In this document: in pieces, positions 44,202 through 56,035 of the stretch
Numbering within the stretch: the first letter of the stretch is position 1
Layout of the letters: each line of letters starts with the position of its first letter
Program-made: the position numbers and the translations under genes
Source of the DNA: Campanula takesimana
Taxonomy: Eukaryota > Streptophyta > Magnoliopsida > Asterales > Campanulaceae
Assembly (NCBI GenBank): GCA_026119855.1
Contig: JAOWBW010000382.1
Location: 186,001-250,000, forward strand
Reading direction: 5' to 3'
DNA length: 64,000 nucleotides
Notes under the pieces: model-generated
Seen by the model: the letters and a program-made list of their open reading frames with translations, nothing else
Told to the model about the DNA's origin: nothing
Database searches by the model: none

Positions 44202-45756
44202 TATCTACAAATATGCAAAAATTTCCAAAATTTAATAAGTACCGATTTTCATTAAAGAGATAAATGATGTATTTTTCAAATGAAAATACTCCCATTAAAT
44301 TATATAACCTTTTTATACATCCAATGTATAATATAATTTAAATGGGTTAAGATCCAACTTTAATTTAATTTCAAGTCTGCTAAGGCGGATTACACAAAAT
44401 CAAATTAATTAGGTAGACAACTCTTGTCAATCATATCTCATATGACTCTTAGTTCCTTTTATGAGATTCTTTAAGAAATCAAATTTCAAAAAGCATGTTA
44501 AACCTCATCTTTGCCTAGGCCCAAAACTGTTTTGACGCCCAATTAAGTCTAACCATTTTAAACGCACAGTTAATGTGTCCCGCTAGGGCGTGCCCACACT
44601 ATCTATCTTGCTCATACATAAACAAATTTATTGCATCTCGCTAGGGAGAATCTACATTAAAATCACTCATGTATTAACAAGTGTTTTAATCATGGCATGG
44701 CAATAAAAGACTTAAAACTTTCTTTGAAGGTTCATCACATATAGCATATAACACATTTATGAGCACATAATATAAACATGTTACACATCAAGTTTAGTCA
44801 CTAAATTAATCCCCCATTAATTTAAGCATGGTATTTATGTGTCATTAGTTTCTCTATAATTATGAGGATGAGACTATTTCAACTTTGGTCATTATCTCCA
44901 AATCAAGACAACAAGAAGTGCGGTCGAACTAAGCCATTAGGCAACCACAATCCCGCACTAATTCAAGAGACCAAGAAAGTAGTCCTTGTGGCCGAAACTA
45001 AGTAATAGATGGTCTCGATGAACGTAGGCCAATTGCATTCACAATTCCACATGGATCTCCAATCATCGAATCAAGAACTTTGTTTCTCAATTTTAGCAAT
45101 TATGAACTTTTCATAATTCTAACTTCGTTTTATCTTTGAAACTTTGATTGCGATCAATTTTGGGAAACATAATCTCGATGAACGCAGATTAGCCATCCAA
45201 AACTTGAACCAATCTAGGAATCACAAGACTAAAACAAATAAGAAAATCAAACCCCAAAATCCATACACAAACCAACTACCCAAAACCCATTCCAGATCAG
45301 CAAGTCTGGACTGGTTCTGTTACTGGTTCTGTTGAATCTTTCGAAAAATTCCAGATTCTGGTTTTCAACCAAAATCAGACCTTCTGATCACCTTGTGCGG
45401 CCGCCCAAAAACCCTTGTGCGGTCGCCCAAAACTGTGCGGCCGCCCAAGGCATTTTGTGCGGTCGCCCAGTGCCATCAGAATGTGCAGAATTTTCAAGTT
45501 CGAAAATTTTGTCTCAAAATTGTTTTTCCCCGATTATTAAAACTTTGATCCAATCAAAAATTAATAATCAACAATTCTGAATCCACCATAATTTATTTAT
45601 TGCGATTGAATCGTGCGATTAAAGTTGTAAAACAATAAACCACATAAAATCACATAACACATAAACATCATATATTCCAATATTCATATCATGCAAGGCA
45701 CATAAACAATTTATATACATATAACATGATCTAGGTATTGAAATAATCAACATTAA
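44202..45756 (-). other. Copia-3 untranslated leader
   Basis: About 1.55 kb between the primer site and gag. At 45395-45470 it holds four GC-rich dyads of the same kind as the LTR (tgtgcggccgccca, tgtgcggtcgccca). The rest is AT-rich and matches the D leader. No protein is expected. It probably carries packaging and priming signals. Confidence 0.8.
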
Positions 45757-45773
45757 CGGGGCTCTGATACCAC

Positions 45774-47267
45774 TGTTGGGTTTCGATCTAACATGCGCAG
45801 CGGAATTTAGCATTTAAAATTTTGAAACCCAAAGCCATGGATCCGTTCATATGATTAAATCAAATACGACATGAGAATAAAGGAATAAACTAACCCTTGA
45901 TGGCTATCAAATTCTCTTGGTCTTTGGTGGAGGTTTGAAGACTTGATCACGATCACAAAGCTTGAACACGAACTTTGAAGATGATGATTTTCACCCTCTA
46001 GCGGTATCCACACTTCGAACGAATATCAAAGGAGCTTCTTTGATCTTGGTTGCTAGACCAAAATTGTGAAACACTTTTTCACAATCAAAAGAACTATATG
46101 GAATTTATTTTGTGTTTTATTTTGTTCTTCAACCAAGAATGTCTTGGAACAAAAATAAAACCTCTCTCAAACTCTTTGAGACTCACAAAAATCATTGGCC
46201 TTGAGTGCTGGCCGAATTTGGTCTTTTATACACAAGTATGACCTATTCCAAATAGGAAACTTGTGTCAAAATCCGTCCAAAATTCGTTTCCTAATCAAAT
46301 TAGGAATCTGCCACCCGACAGTACTGTGCGGCCGCCCAGAATGCACTGTGCGGTCGCACAACTATCTGAAACAAAACTGGTACAAAAATGGGCTAAGTGT
46401 GCGGCCGCCCAGTACATACTGTGCGGTCGCCCACTTCCCAGAATGTCCAGAATTTCCAAAATTCCAATATAGTCCTTTTAAAGATTCGTTCTATTGTGTG
46501 TGACCCTCTAGGATTATACTAAGTTGGCAATAGGTTCAAACATGAAACCATAGGATATGATTAGGTTCTAGCAAACCGTCATACCTACCCAAATAGTATA
46601 ACTAGATACAAGTTCGCATTCCTTTAGAATATGTCATAATCCTTTTGTCTACGATGTCATTGAACACAAGTCATGGTCAAAGAGTCAACTTGTTTTGTTC
46701 AATACTTTCTCGATTCCGAATATGTTGATAATCCAAATGACATTGATCCAATCAATTCATTTGAGTCCGGCCGAACATTTCATCAACATCATTCCTACGA
46801 GAGGCCCAAGCTTGACATCTCTCCGAGGAGGGACAAATCCATTTAGCTTATTATTCTTCCCTACGTGAATCCGATTATGCCAATCATACCCTTTATAACT
46901 ACTCGGTTAAAAGTAGCGTTTGAATATGTCAAACATAATGTTCATCAAGTGGAAGACTATAATAACTTCATGTCTAAGGATTCAAATGACATAACTAATA
47001 TGAGATATATGTATGACATAGACCATGACATAAATCTCATAAAGCGGGTCATGTCCAGTACCTTGTTCCAAACAAGTACCCATAAATCTAACATGATCAT
47101 CCCATGATCATTTAGCCTTTATACTAGTGCTTAACAAGTACTAGGGACGGAGATTATTATAAGTAAACATGAACAACAATAATAATCAAAACATCTCTTT
47201 ATTGATATGAAATAAATGATAACAATTACAACGTTTATTAAACGTGCCTAGGGCACCACTACCAACA
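45774..47267 (-). repeat. Copia-3 5' LTR
   Basis: Partner of the 3' LTR. It carries the promoter in this class of element. The dyad block is at 46324-46434, 835-943 nt from the LTR 5' end, and the anchor at about 46484-46504. Confidence 0.95.
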
Positions 47268-47272
47268 TGAGT

Positions 47273-50200
47273 TGCATGGGATGCTAAAGACAGCGGAAAA
47301 GAAAATCGGTAAAGAAGCCGCTCCTGTGCTCATAGTGTCAAAGGAAGGAAAGGGCTCTAAAGGCAAAGGAAAGGGTAAGGCAAAAGTTGTCAAACCCAAG
47401 ATTAGCAAGGCAACTGTTGCCAATGCTACTGTGGCTAAATCTACTTCCTAAAAGGATGCAATTTGTTTCACTACAATGAGATTGGTCATTGAAACGCAAT
47501 TGCAAGGTTTAAAAGGAAGAGTAAAAGAAGAAGAAGGGCAGTGGGACTGCTTCTACTTCAGGTATCTATGTTATAGATATTCTACTTACTAGTTCTAGTT
47601 CCTGGGTATTAGATACCGGATGTGGATATCACATTTGTTTAAATATGCAGGCACTAAGGAATAGGAGGATGCTCAAAGATGGCGAGGTGGACCTACGTGT
47701 GGGGAATGGAGCAAGCGTTGCTGCATTAGCCGTAGGAACATATGATGTCATTTTACCTAGCGGATTAATTCTTGTTTTGAACAATTGTTATTACGTTTCG
47801 GATTTGAGTAGAAATATTATTTCATTTTCTTGTTTGGATAATGAAGGTTATAGTTTTCTTATTAAAAATAAGAAGTTTTCGATTTATTTAAATGATATGC
47901 TTTATTGTACTGCATGTTCATTTAATGGCCTTCATGTTCTTGATGTTAAGAATGGAAATAATGAGAATATCTATAATGTAAATAAGAAATTCAAACCTAA
48001 TGATATAAATCATACTTATTTGTGGCATTGCCGTCTTGGTCATATTAATGAGAAGCGTGTCTCAAACCTCCATGGGGACAGGCTTTTAGATTCACATGAT
48101 TTTGAATCATATGAAACTTATGAGTCTTGTTTACTTGGAAAGATGACAAAGACACCTTTTACTAAGAGTAGTGAAAGGGCTAGTGACTTATTAGGACTCA
48201 TACATACTGATGTGTGTGGACCAATGAGCAGCAGTTCTAGGGGAGGATATCAATACTTCATAACATTCACTGATGATCTTAGTAGATATGGCTATGTCTA
48301 ATTAATGAAACATAAAAGTGAATCTTTTGAGATATTTAGAATAGTTCAAAATGAAGTACAGAATCAACTTGGAAAAACTATTAAAGCACTTCGATTTGAT
48401 CGTGGTGGAGAATATTTAAGCCAAGAATTTGACAATCATCTTAAAGATTATGGAATTGTTTCACAATTAACTCCACCTAGAACACCACAATAGAATGGTG
48501 TGTCTGAGTGGAGAAATAGGAATTTATTGATATGGTCCGCTCCATGATGAGTCAAGTTGATCTTCCTTTATCCTTTTGGGGACATGTACTAGAAACTGCT
48601 GCTCTTACACTAAACAGAATTCCAACTAAATCTGTTCCAAAGACTCCATATAAGATGTGGACTGGAAGAAAACCTAGTTTGTCTTTCATGAAGATTTGGG
48701 GTTGTGAGGCTTATGTTACGAGACTTATCTCTGACAAACTTGCACCAAAATCTGACAAATGTATTTTCGTGGGTTACCCTAAGGAAACTAAGGGATATTA
48801 ATTTTACAACCGCACGGAAAACAAAGTGTTTGTTGCTCGAGATGGTACCTTTCTAGAGAAAGAGTTTCTCTCCAAAGAAATTAGTAGGAGTAAACTTAAT
48901 CTCGAAGTGGTTAGAGAACCCAAAAATAACATGGAACCGATGGTTGAATCTGATAAAGTTTCACAAGGAGTTGTGGAACCTAATCAGAATACTCAAGTTC
49001 CTCGCAGAACTGGTAGGGTGCGATCCGAACCTGAGAGATATGGATTTCTCATGACGGATAGCAATGAAGTAGAAGTCATAGTTGATGACGAACCTACTTC
49101 CTATCAAGAAGCGATGTCCGCTCCTGATTCAGATAAATGGCTTGGAGCCATGGAATCTGAAATTAAGTCCATGTATGATAATCAAGTTTGGAACTTGATT
49201 GAAGCACCTGAAGGTGTAAAAACCATAGGATGCAAGTGGGTTTTCAAAAAGAAAACTGACGTGGATGGAAAGGTACATACTTATAAAGCTATACTTGTAG
49301 CAAAAGGCTATAGGCAGATTCATGGTATTGACTATGATGAAACCTTTTCGCCCGTAGCAATGATCAAGTCTATAAGAATTTTACTTGCCATAGCCGCATA
49401 TTTTGACTATGAGATATGGCAAATAGATGTCAAAACAGCGTTCCTTAACGGGAACTTACTCGAGAATGTTTATATGACACAACTTGAAGGTTTTGTAAAT
49501 CCAAAAATTCTACCAAAGTATGCAAGTTGCAAAGATCCATCTATGGATTGAAGTAAGCCTCTAGGAGTTGGAATCTTCGATTTGATGAGTCGGTCAAAGA
49601 GTTTGTCTTCATCAAGAACGAAGATGAACCTTGTGTATAGAAGAAGATTAGTGGGAGCCTAATATTATTTCTAGTACTATATGTTGATGACCTATTGCTT
49701 ATTGGAAACGACATTCTGTACTGCAGTCTGTAAACACTTGGTTAGGAAAGTGTTTTTCAATGAAAGATATGGGAGAAGCCGCGTATATCCTTGGTATAAG
49801 GATCTATCGTGATAGATCTAAGAAATTGATTGGCTTAAGTCAAGATACATATATTAACAAGGTTCTTAAGAGATTCCGCATGGAAAACTCTAAGAGAGGA
49901 AATTTGTCAGTTGGTCATGGCATAACTCTAAACAAGAATCAGTGTCCTAAGACAACTGATAAGCGTGAAAGAATGATTGGAATCCCATATGCTTCTGCTA
50001 TTGGATCCATCATGTATGCCATGATATGTGCTAGACCTGATGTCTCGTATGCTTTGAACATGACGAGCAGATACCAATCAGATCCTGGTGAGAGTCACTG
50101 GATTGCAGTCAAGACGATTCTTAAGTACTTGCGAAGGACTAAAGATTCGTTCTTAGTGTATGGAGGTATGGAAGATGATCTTGTTGTAAGTGGTTACACA

Positions 50201-50666
50201 GATGCAAGATTCCAAACCGACAAGGATTATTCAAGATCGCAATCTGGATTGTATTTTTGCTTAATGAAGGTGTTGTTAGCTGGAAAAGTTCTAAGCAAAG
50301 TACCGTAGCAGATTCTACAACTGAAACTGAGTATATTGCTGCATCCGATGCTGCTAAAGAGATTGTTTGGATCAAGAAGTTCATTGGTGAACTAGACATG
50401 GTTCCTAGCATTGCTAATCTAATAGACCTTTATTATGATAATAATGGTGCTATTGCTCAAGCAAAGGAACCTAGATCGCATTAGAAATCTAAACACATAC
50501 TTAGGCGTTTTCATATCATTCGAGAGATCGTTGATAGAGGAGATGTGAATATATGCAGAGTATCAACTGATGATAACATTGCCGACCCATTAACAAAGGG
50601 TCTTCCGCAAGCGAAGCATGATGGTCATGTTAGGTCTATGGGTATTCGATACATTAACTAGTCCTA
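47273..50666 (+). pseudogene. Copia D gag 3' part and pol
   Basis: Continues the gag cut at 38741 (LHGMLKTAEKKIG), then protease (LDTGCGYH), integrase (YLWHCRLGHINEKR; HTDVCGP; RFDRGGEY), RT (NQVWNLIEAPEGV; LYVDDLLLIGND near 49685) and RNase H (ASDAAKEIVWIKKF, ending ADPLTKGLP near 50620). The zinc knuckle is destroyed by an indel. In-frame stops occur near 47450, 48301, 48491, 48799 and 50482, plus several frameshifts (about 48520, 49500-49720, 50250). The polyprotein is dead. A purine tract aagtgggaga at 50671-50680 precedes the LTR. Confidence 0.92.
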
Positions 50667-50681
50667 GTGCAAGTGGGAGAT

Positions 50682-52228
50682 TGTTGGTGTTGTATGCACT
50701 AGGCACGTTATTTGAACGATTAATGTTATCTATTGATTATGTCTTAATAAAGATATTGAATGTTAATTATTATATCTTTTGCATGTTTATTATAATAATC
50801 CCCGTCCCTAGTACTTGTGAAGAACTAGTATAAGTTTAATTAGATAATTAGATGATGATTATGTGTATGTGATACAAGTTAAAGTTATGAGTATATGTTG
50901 GTGAACATATACTGGACATGACCCAAAGATGAGGTTAATGCATGGTCATAATGTCATAATTAAACTTCTAATAGTTATATCATTTAATCCCTAGACCTGA
51001 GATTATTACAGTCTTCCACATAATGAACATTACGTTTGACATATTCAAACGTTACCCTTAAACGAGTAGCTATAAAGAATGTGATTGGCGTAATTGGATT
51101 CATGTAGGGAAGAGCAATAAGTCAAGATGGAATTTGTTCCTCGTCCAGAGAGATGTCAAGTTTTGGCCACTCAATGAATAGTATTGATGAAATGCATGGC
51201 CGTGCTCAAATGTGATTTGTATTATCAATATATTCGGGATCGAGAAAGTATTGAGCATTGTAAGTTGACCATTGACCATTGACCATGGCTTACGTTCAAT
51301 GACATCGTGGAAAAAAAGGATTATGATATGTTCTATAATGGATTAGCGAACTTTGACAAGTTATATCATTTGGGTAATCATGATGGCCTGCTAGGGTCCA
51401 CTCATGATTTATGAGACAAAGTGTGTTTGACTCATTGCCAACTTGATATAATCCTATGGGGTCACACACAAAAGAACGAATTGTTAAAAGGGAAAAATAG
51501 CAGAATTTTGGTCTGGCACGACCGTGCCATTTATAGGGCACGACCGTACCATTAATCGACCAAGGCAAGTTACTTGCGGCTCAAAGGGCACGACCGTGCC
51601 AAGTATAAAGCTCGACTGTGCTGAGGACGGCCGTGCCGAATACAAAGCACGATCGTGCCAATATTTCTCAGCCGGGTTGTAGGTGCGCATGGATTGGCAC
51701 GACCGTGCCGATTTTAGGGCACAATCGTGCCAGTGCTGCTGGGCCAAAAAACTTGCAGCTTAATTAAGTGACGGGATTTATGTTTCCTAAGTCCTTAAGG
51801 GTTAAGGACTTAGACCTATATAAATATATTTTCACCAGCCAATGTCATGAATTAATCTACTTGTTTGGAGAAACAATTTTATTGATCAAGATTGAGAATC
51901 AAGATCAATAATTCATAAATTCATATAGCCCCTTTTGATCTAGCAGTCAATTTTAAGAAAGAGCTCTTAATATTCGTTCGCGTGTGGATATCCGTAGAAG
52001 GTGATTACTTTATCATCTTTTGGTTTATGTTCCTGCGTTCGTGATCAAGTTCGAAAAGCTCCATCACAATCAAAGGTTGTTAAACAAATGCATCAGGGGT
52101 TAGTATTCTTGTATTCATCATAGATGTATTTGACTTAATCATATGAATGGATATATGGGCTTTGGGTTTCATAAAATTTTAAATACTTTATTCCGCTGCG
52201 CATGTTACTAGGAAACCCAATAATAACA
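50682..52228 (+). repeat. Copia D 3' LTR
   Basis: Starts tgttggtgttgtatgcacta after the purine tract and ends near aggaaacccaataataaca. Related to the LTRs of C and Copia-3. The anchor gtcacacacaaaagaacgaa is at 51461-51480. A block of about eight dyads (ggcacgaccgtgcc type) spans 51513-51732, 831-1050 nt into the LTR. The exact 3' end (52222 or 52228) is uncertain because no 5' LTR or duplication remains to compare. Confidence 0.82.
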
Positions 52229-52516
52229 ATTAAGTGTTAGTTTACCTTTGAGTACTTTAGTACTTGTATGCTAGGAGGGATGTTCCAAGTCAATTATAAA
52301 TACCCAACTCATGCATTTGTACTATAGTGAGTTGAGTTATATAAAATTATTGAGTCTTTTGACTTGTTAAAGAAGATGAATTTCTTTTGTTCTATCTTAC
52401 CCTTAGGTTGGGTTCCTTTGGGTGGTGAATTTGACTCATATTCTTAGGTGAATTCTTTTGAATATTGAGTTTGTTTAACCTTTGTTTTTCACTTGTGTTA
52501 CCTGCGATGTCTATTC
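52229..52516 (+). repeat. LTR-like remnant
   Basis: Text such as ctaggagggatgttccaagt and ggttgggttcctttgggtgg resembles the decayed LTR-like region at 28800-29080. It is cut on the left by the D LTR and on the right by element E. Confidence 0.4.
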
Positions 52517-54949
52517 TGTTGGGAATGGAGTCAAAACCAAGGAGAAGGTCAAAACCGGGACGTAGCGAAGGAGCGAGATCCGGCCGGACATGGGGTGTGA
52601 CACGACCGGACCTCAGAACCAACAATTGAAGTTGGGCCAAAAGTGTTTTACAGGAGATCATGGGTGCATTTGATGACCTTTTGGTATAAGGAAATTAGTT
52701 TCCTTATATTTATATAGGTTATACTCCTTCTGTCTCTGATATACTCTCGCGGGTAATTAGGTTTTGATCAGGATTATGTTTTAATATCCCTATACATATA
52801 TTGTGACTATCACCATAATATTTTGTACTTACATTGTGTAGGAGAAATTTAGGATATCAAAAGAGATAGCACAAAATACTGTCTAGGAGGGGGCCGGGGG
52901 ACCTAGGAGAGCCGTGGGGAGCAATCATTTGATCCGGCCATGACCGTGTTGTTTGTGTGTTCTTGGGGGAGAGATAATATATGTGGTGAGATTGTTATTG
53001 GAGAGTTTCCATACTAGATATGTGTGAGTGTATGTGTAAATTGTAACAATCGAACATATTATTATTGTGTATTCCTGGCTTGGTGCCTCCGGATGTAGCC
53101 ATAGGGATGGTGAACCGGGTGAACAAATTCATGGTGTTTATGCTCTTTCATATTATTATTTTATGTGTTGAATTATTCTTCTATGTTGATGACTGCTAGT
53201 ATGGGCTAGTAGATGTGGAGATCCCCCCAATTCCACAACAACTGGTATCAAGAGCATTAGTTTTAGATTCGGGAGATCAAAGGTGAAGAAAAGAAACAAC
53301 AGATTTTTTTCGTGCAGTGCACGTAACAAAATTCGTGCATTGCACGTGCAGGGTTTGTGCAGTGCTTGTGAAGATTTTGTGCAGTTAAGATGCTTCATAT
53401 GGAAGACGTGAAAGATTAATCTGAGAGCTGCTAGGGTTTCTGGTTGAAGCAAAAGCATGTCAAATAGGTCAAAATCGTGCAGAAGGCCAGACAGTCCGAA
53501 TCAGTTTGTTTGTTTCGTATGAGATCTGCAGAGATTCGAGGTAGAATTTGGAGATGCAGAAATTAAGATGGATCAGAGGTGTTCAAGGGTTTATGGGGCA
53601 GTCAAGTTGGTTGGAGAAAGATCGAAAGGGGAGAAATTTGTTTATTACAAAATTTAGGCGATGGAGAAAATATGAAAGAAGAGGAGGGATGCATCAGGCA
53701 CTTGCGTAAGCAACCGACGATTCAAACGTGAGTGGTATAAGCCGGTTTGACCACATGAGAAGAGGAGGACATCTCTAAAATTATGGATGGGAGATAGGAG
53801 GATGTTGTACTCTACCGACAACATCAAACTCGCTTCGGGTGGGAGCAAGAGGCGTAAAGACCGGCCTATTGGTGTAAAACGGAGAGACATCAATGAACGG
53901 TATGTTAGGGGTGAGAGTGACTCAAAAGTTACAACGTGGTGGGAGTCAAGTGTCCCTAACAGAGAGCAAGAAAAATCAAGGTAGAAGTTGATTTGGGGAG
54001 GCAAGAAAAATCAAGGTATGTCTAAGTTTCATGGGGAGCATTGCAAGGGGAGTGGATCTAGGAGGGAGAAGACGAAGTTAGTCTTGCAAAGAAATCAAGT
54101 TAGAAGTTGATTTGGGGAGGCAAGAAAAATCTAACATGGAGAGGTTGAAGCGTCGCTTGGTTTCAACTCGCATTATTACTTAGGCATCGATTCTCATGGT
54201 GGAGCGTGGAGACTCAACATGGTGGTAAAATATTTGGTGGAATCATTCTCTGGTGGGAGTATGATGGGAGCTTGTCACAATGGTGGTTTATGTCTCCAGG
54301 TGGGAGATTGTTGGGAATAGAATCAAAACCAAGGAGAAGGTCAAAACCGCAGAGGAGCGAGGAGTCAAAATCGGAACGGAGCGAAGGAGCGAGATCCGGC
54401 CGGACATGGTGTGTGACCCGACCGGACCTCAGAACCAACAATTGAAGTTGGGCCGAAAGTGTTTGTCTAGGAGATCATGCGTGCATGTGATGACCTTTTG
54501 GTATAAGGAAATTAGTTTCCTTATATTTATTAAGGTTATACTCTCGGGTAATTAGGTTTTGATAAGGATTATGTTTTAATATCCCTATAAATATATTGTG
54601 ACTATCACCTTAATATTTTGTACTTACATTGTGTAGGAGAAAGTTAGGATATCAAAAGAGAGAGCACAAAATAGTGTTTAGGAGGGGGCCGGGGGCCTAG
54701 GAGAGCCATGGGAGGCGATCCGACAACCTGGCCATGACTGTGTTGTTTGTGTATTCTTGTGGGATAGATAATATATGTGGTGAGATTGTTATTGGAGAGT
54801 AGCCATACTAGATCTGTGTGAGTGTATGTGTAAATTGTAAGAATTGACATATTATTATTGTGATATCCTGGCTTGGTGCCTCCGGATGTAGCCATAGGGA
54901 TGGTGAACCGGGTGAACAAATTCATGGTGTTTATGCTCTTTCATATTAG
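52517..54949 (+). mobile_element. Element E, non-coding LTR retrotransposon
   Basis: LTR1 52517-53240 (tgttgggaatggagtcaaaa to ccaattccacaaca), a primer site tggtatcaagagc at 53243-53255, an internal region of about 1.07 kb, a purine tract ggtgggagat ending at 54308, and LTR2 from 54309. LTR2 matches LTR1 up to about 54949 and then diverges. No gag or pol is present. Small open frames (53654-54004 minus; 53787-53984 plus) show no retroelement motif. This is a short non-autonomous element (LARD/TRIM-like) that would rely on another element's proteins. A 30-bp direct repeat (agaagttgatttggggaggc and on) occurs at 53984 and 54102. Confidence 0.82.
53311..53390. repeat. Dyad cluster in the leader of E
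   Basis: cgtgcagtgcacg (53311-53323) and cgtgcattgcacg (53334-53346) are odd-centred palindromes with perfect 6-bp arms, followed by two weaker ttgtgcagtg copies. They sit just inside the primer site, parallel to the clusters in the other leaders. Confidence 0.75.
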
Positions 54950-55470
54950 TGCAATATCGTGATTCGACGGCGCTCTAACATAGTCAATTGATGTGAGGAA
55001 CTGGATTAACAAATCCTTGTGTGTTCCTAACAGATCTACTTAATAATTTGAATAATACTTGGGGCACAAAAAAATCACAAAATCTTGCTCACCAAAATCC
55101 TAAGTGTAATAATTTTATTGGTGTTTTAAATTAGAGTGTGACGGGTTCACTATCGATATAATCAATAAAATATCGCCAAGTCATTGTGTGAGCGAGATTT
55201 TGTGACTTTATTTTGTGCCCCTAACATTGCTCTAATAATTTTTCTTCCCATATACTTTAAGGTACAAAATTTCAACAAAACATTATCACATCATTGGTTT
55301 TTTTTTTTTTTTAATCCAAGGTCTAAGGTTTAATCTAGGATAATGTGTTGTTGTAGATTTTTTCTTTGGTTGGGGATGTGGGGTAATCAAGATGGTTGGA
55401 GGAAAATCGTGAGTTGAATTTTGGATCCTTCCAATCCATGATTTTAGTTAACGCTGAAAAAAGTGGAAAA
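54950..55470. mobile_element. Unresolved flank containing a MITE
   Basis: From 55061 to 55221 the ends ggggcacaaaaaaatcacaa and, reversed, ggggcacaaaataaagtcac continue into aaatcttgctcac and aaatctcgctcac, an inverted repeat of about 33 bp typical of a MITE. The superfamily is unclear because no clean duplication was found. The remainder (54950-55030 and 55240-55470) has no recognised gene. Confidence 0.55.
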
Positions 55471-55540
55471 TGTTGGGGAATTGGGGGGATCTCCACATCC
55501 ACTAGCCCATACTAGCAGTCATCAACATAGTGGTATAATA
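55471..55540 (-). repeat. Inverted piece of the element E LTR end
   Basis: tgttggggaattggggggat and the following text to about gttgatg, read in reverse, match the last 65 bp of E LTR1 (53177-53240). It is therefore a terminal LTR fragment in opposite orientation, 0.5 kb from where LTR2 breaks off. The DNA from 55541 to 56035 is the 3' flank of NRT2 copy 2, with no other gene seen. Confidence 0.8.
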
Positions 55541-56035
55541 TTTGTTTGACCATCACTATGTTTTTATAGGCATACAATCACATCGTGAAACTCTAAACCT
55601 ACCGAAGAAGGAAAATCCATGGTTTGCAAAAAACGGCCCTATGTGCCTGCCAAAACTCTGAAATTTGCTTTTCTCCTATCATTAGAGGCGGCCACCTGTA
55701 CCCAAGTATTGTTTTGTGTCCCTTCGCTATTTCATGCTTGGTTTCGGCTCCAACTTCAACATGTAAGGAATGAAAGATATAGTTGATTCTCATGAGATGA
55801 CCTTTTAAAGATTCAAATTCATCAGAGAACACGAAATTCTCCTTATTCATATTTTTATTGCAATATGACAAGTAAAGCAAACATTTCCCCTACATTTTGT
55901 TTGGGTTTGAACTTGAAGAGTGGATACCGATCAACAACATAAAAAAGTTACAACCTATCCACTCACTCATAACATATGAGGACAGTCATAAAAATTGCAA
56001 ATCTACTTTACATCTTCTTTGAATTTTCATATGGA

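Larger units (their letters stand above)
38742..47267 (-). mobile_element. Copia-3, complete nested LTR element (minus)
   Basis: 8526 bp with LTRs 38742-40234 (1493 bp) and 45774-47267 (1494 bp). They differ at roughly twenty sites by eye, so the insertion is not brand new. The target duplication tgagt flanks it exactly (38737-38741 and 47268-47272), and it splits the gag of element D. Primer site at 45757-45773 (minus-strand tggtatcagagcccc, initiator-Met tRNA); purine tract by the 3' LTR (reverse of atctcccacttgcc). Gag, protease, integrase, RT and RNase H are present in Ty1/Copia order, but with two frameshifts and one nonsense change, so the copy is not self-sufficient. Confidence 0.95.

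Noticed and set aside
32991..52228. C plus D as one composite element with a common target duplication
   Set aside because: The flanks (ctcta before 32991; ataac or attaa after 52222/52228) do not match, so joint transposition as a unit is not supported.
53654..54004. 116-codon minus frame in element E as a captured gene
   Set aside because: No motif was recognised, and an overlapping plus frame is equally open. The leader of E is GC-richer, which favours chance open frames.
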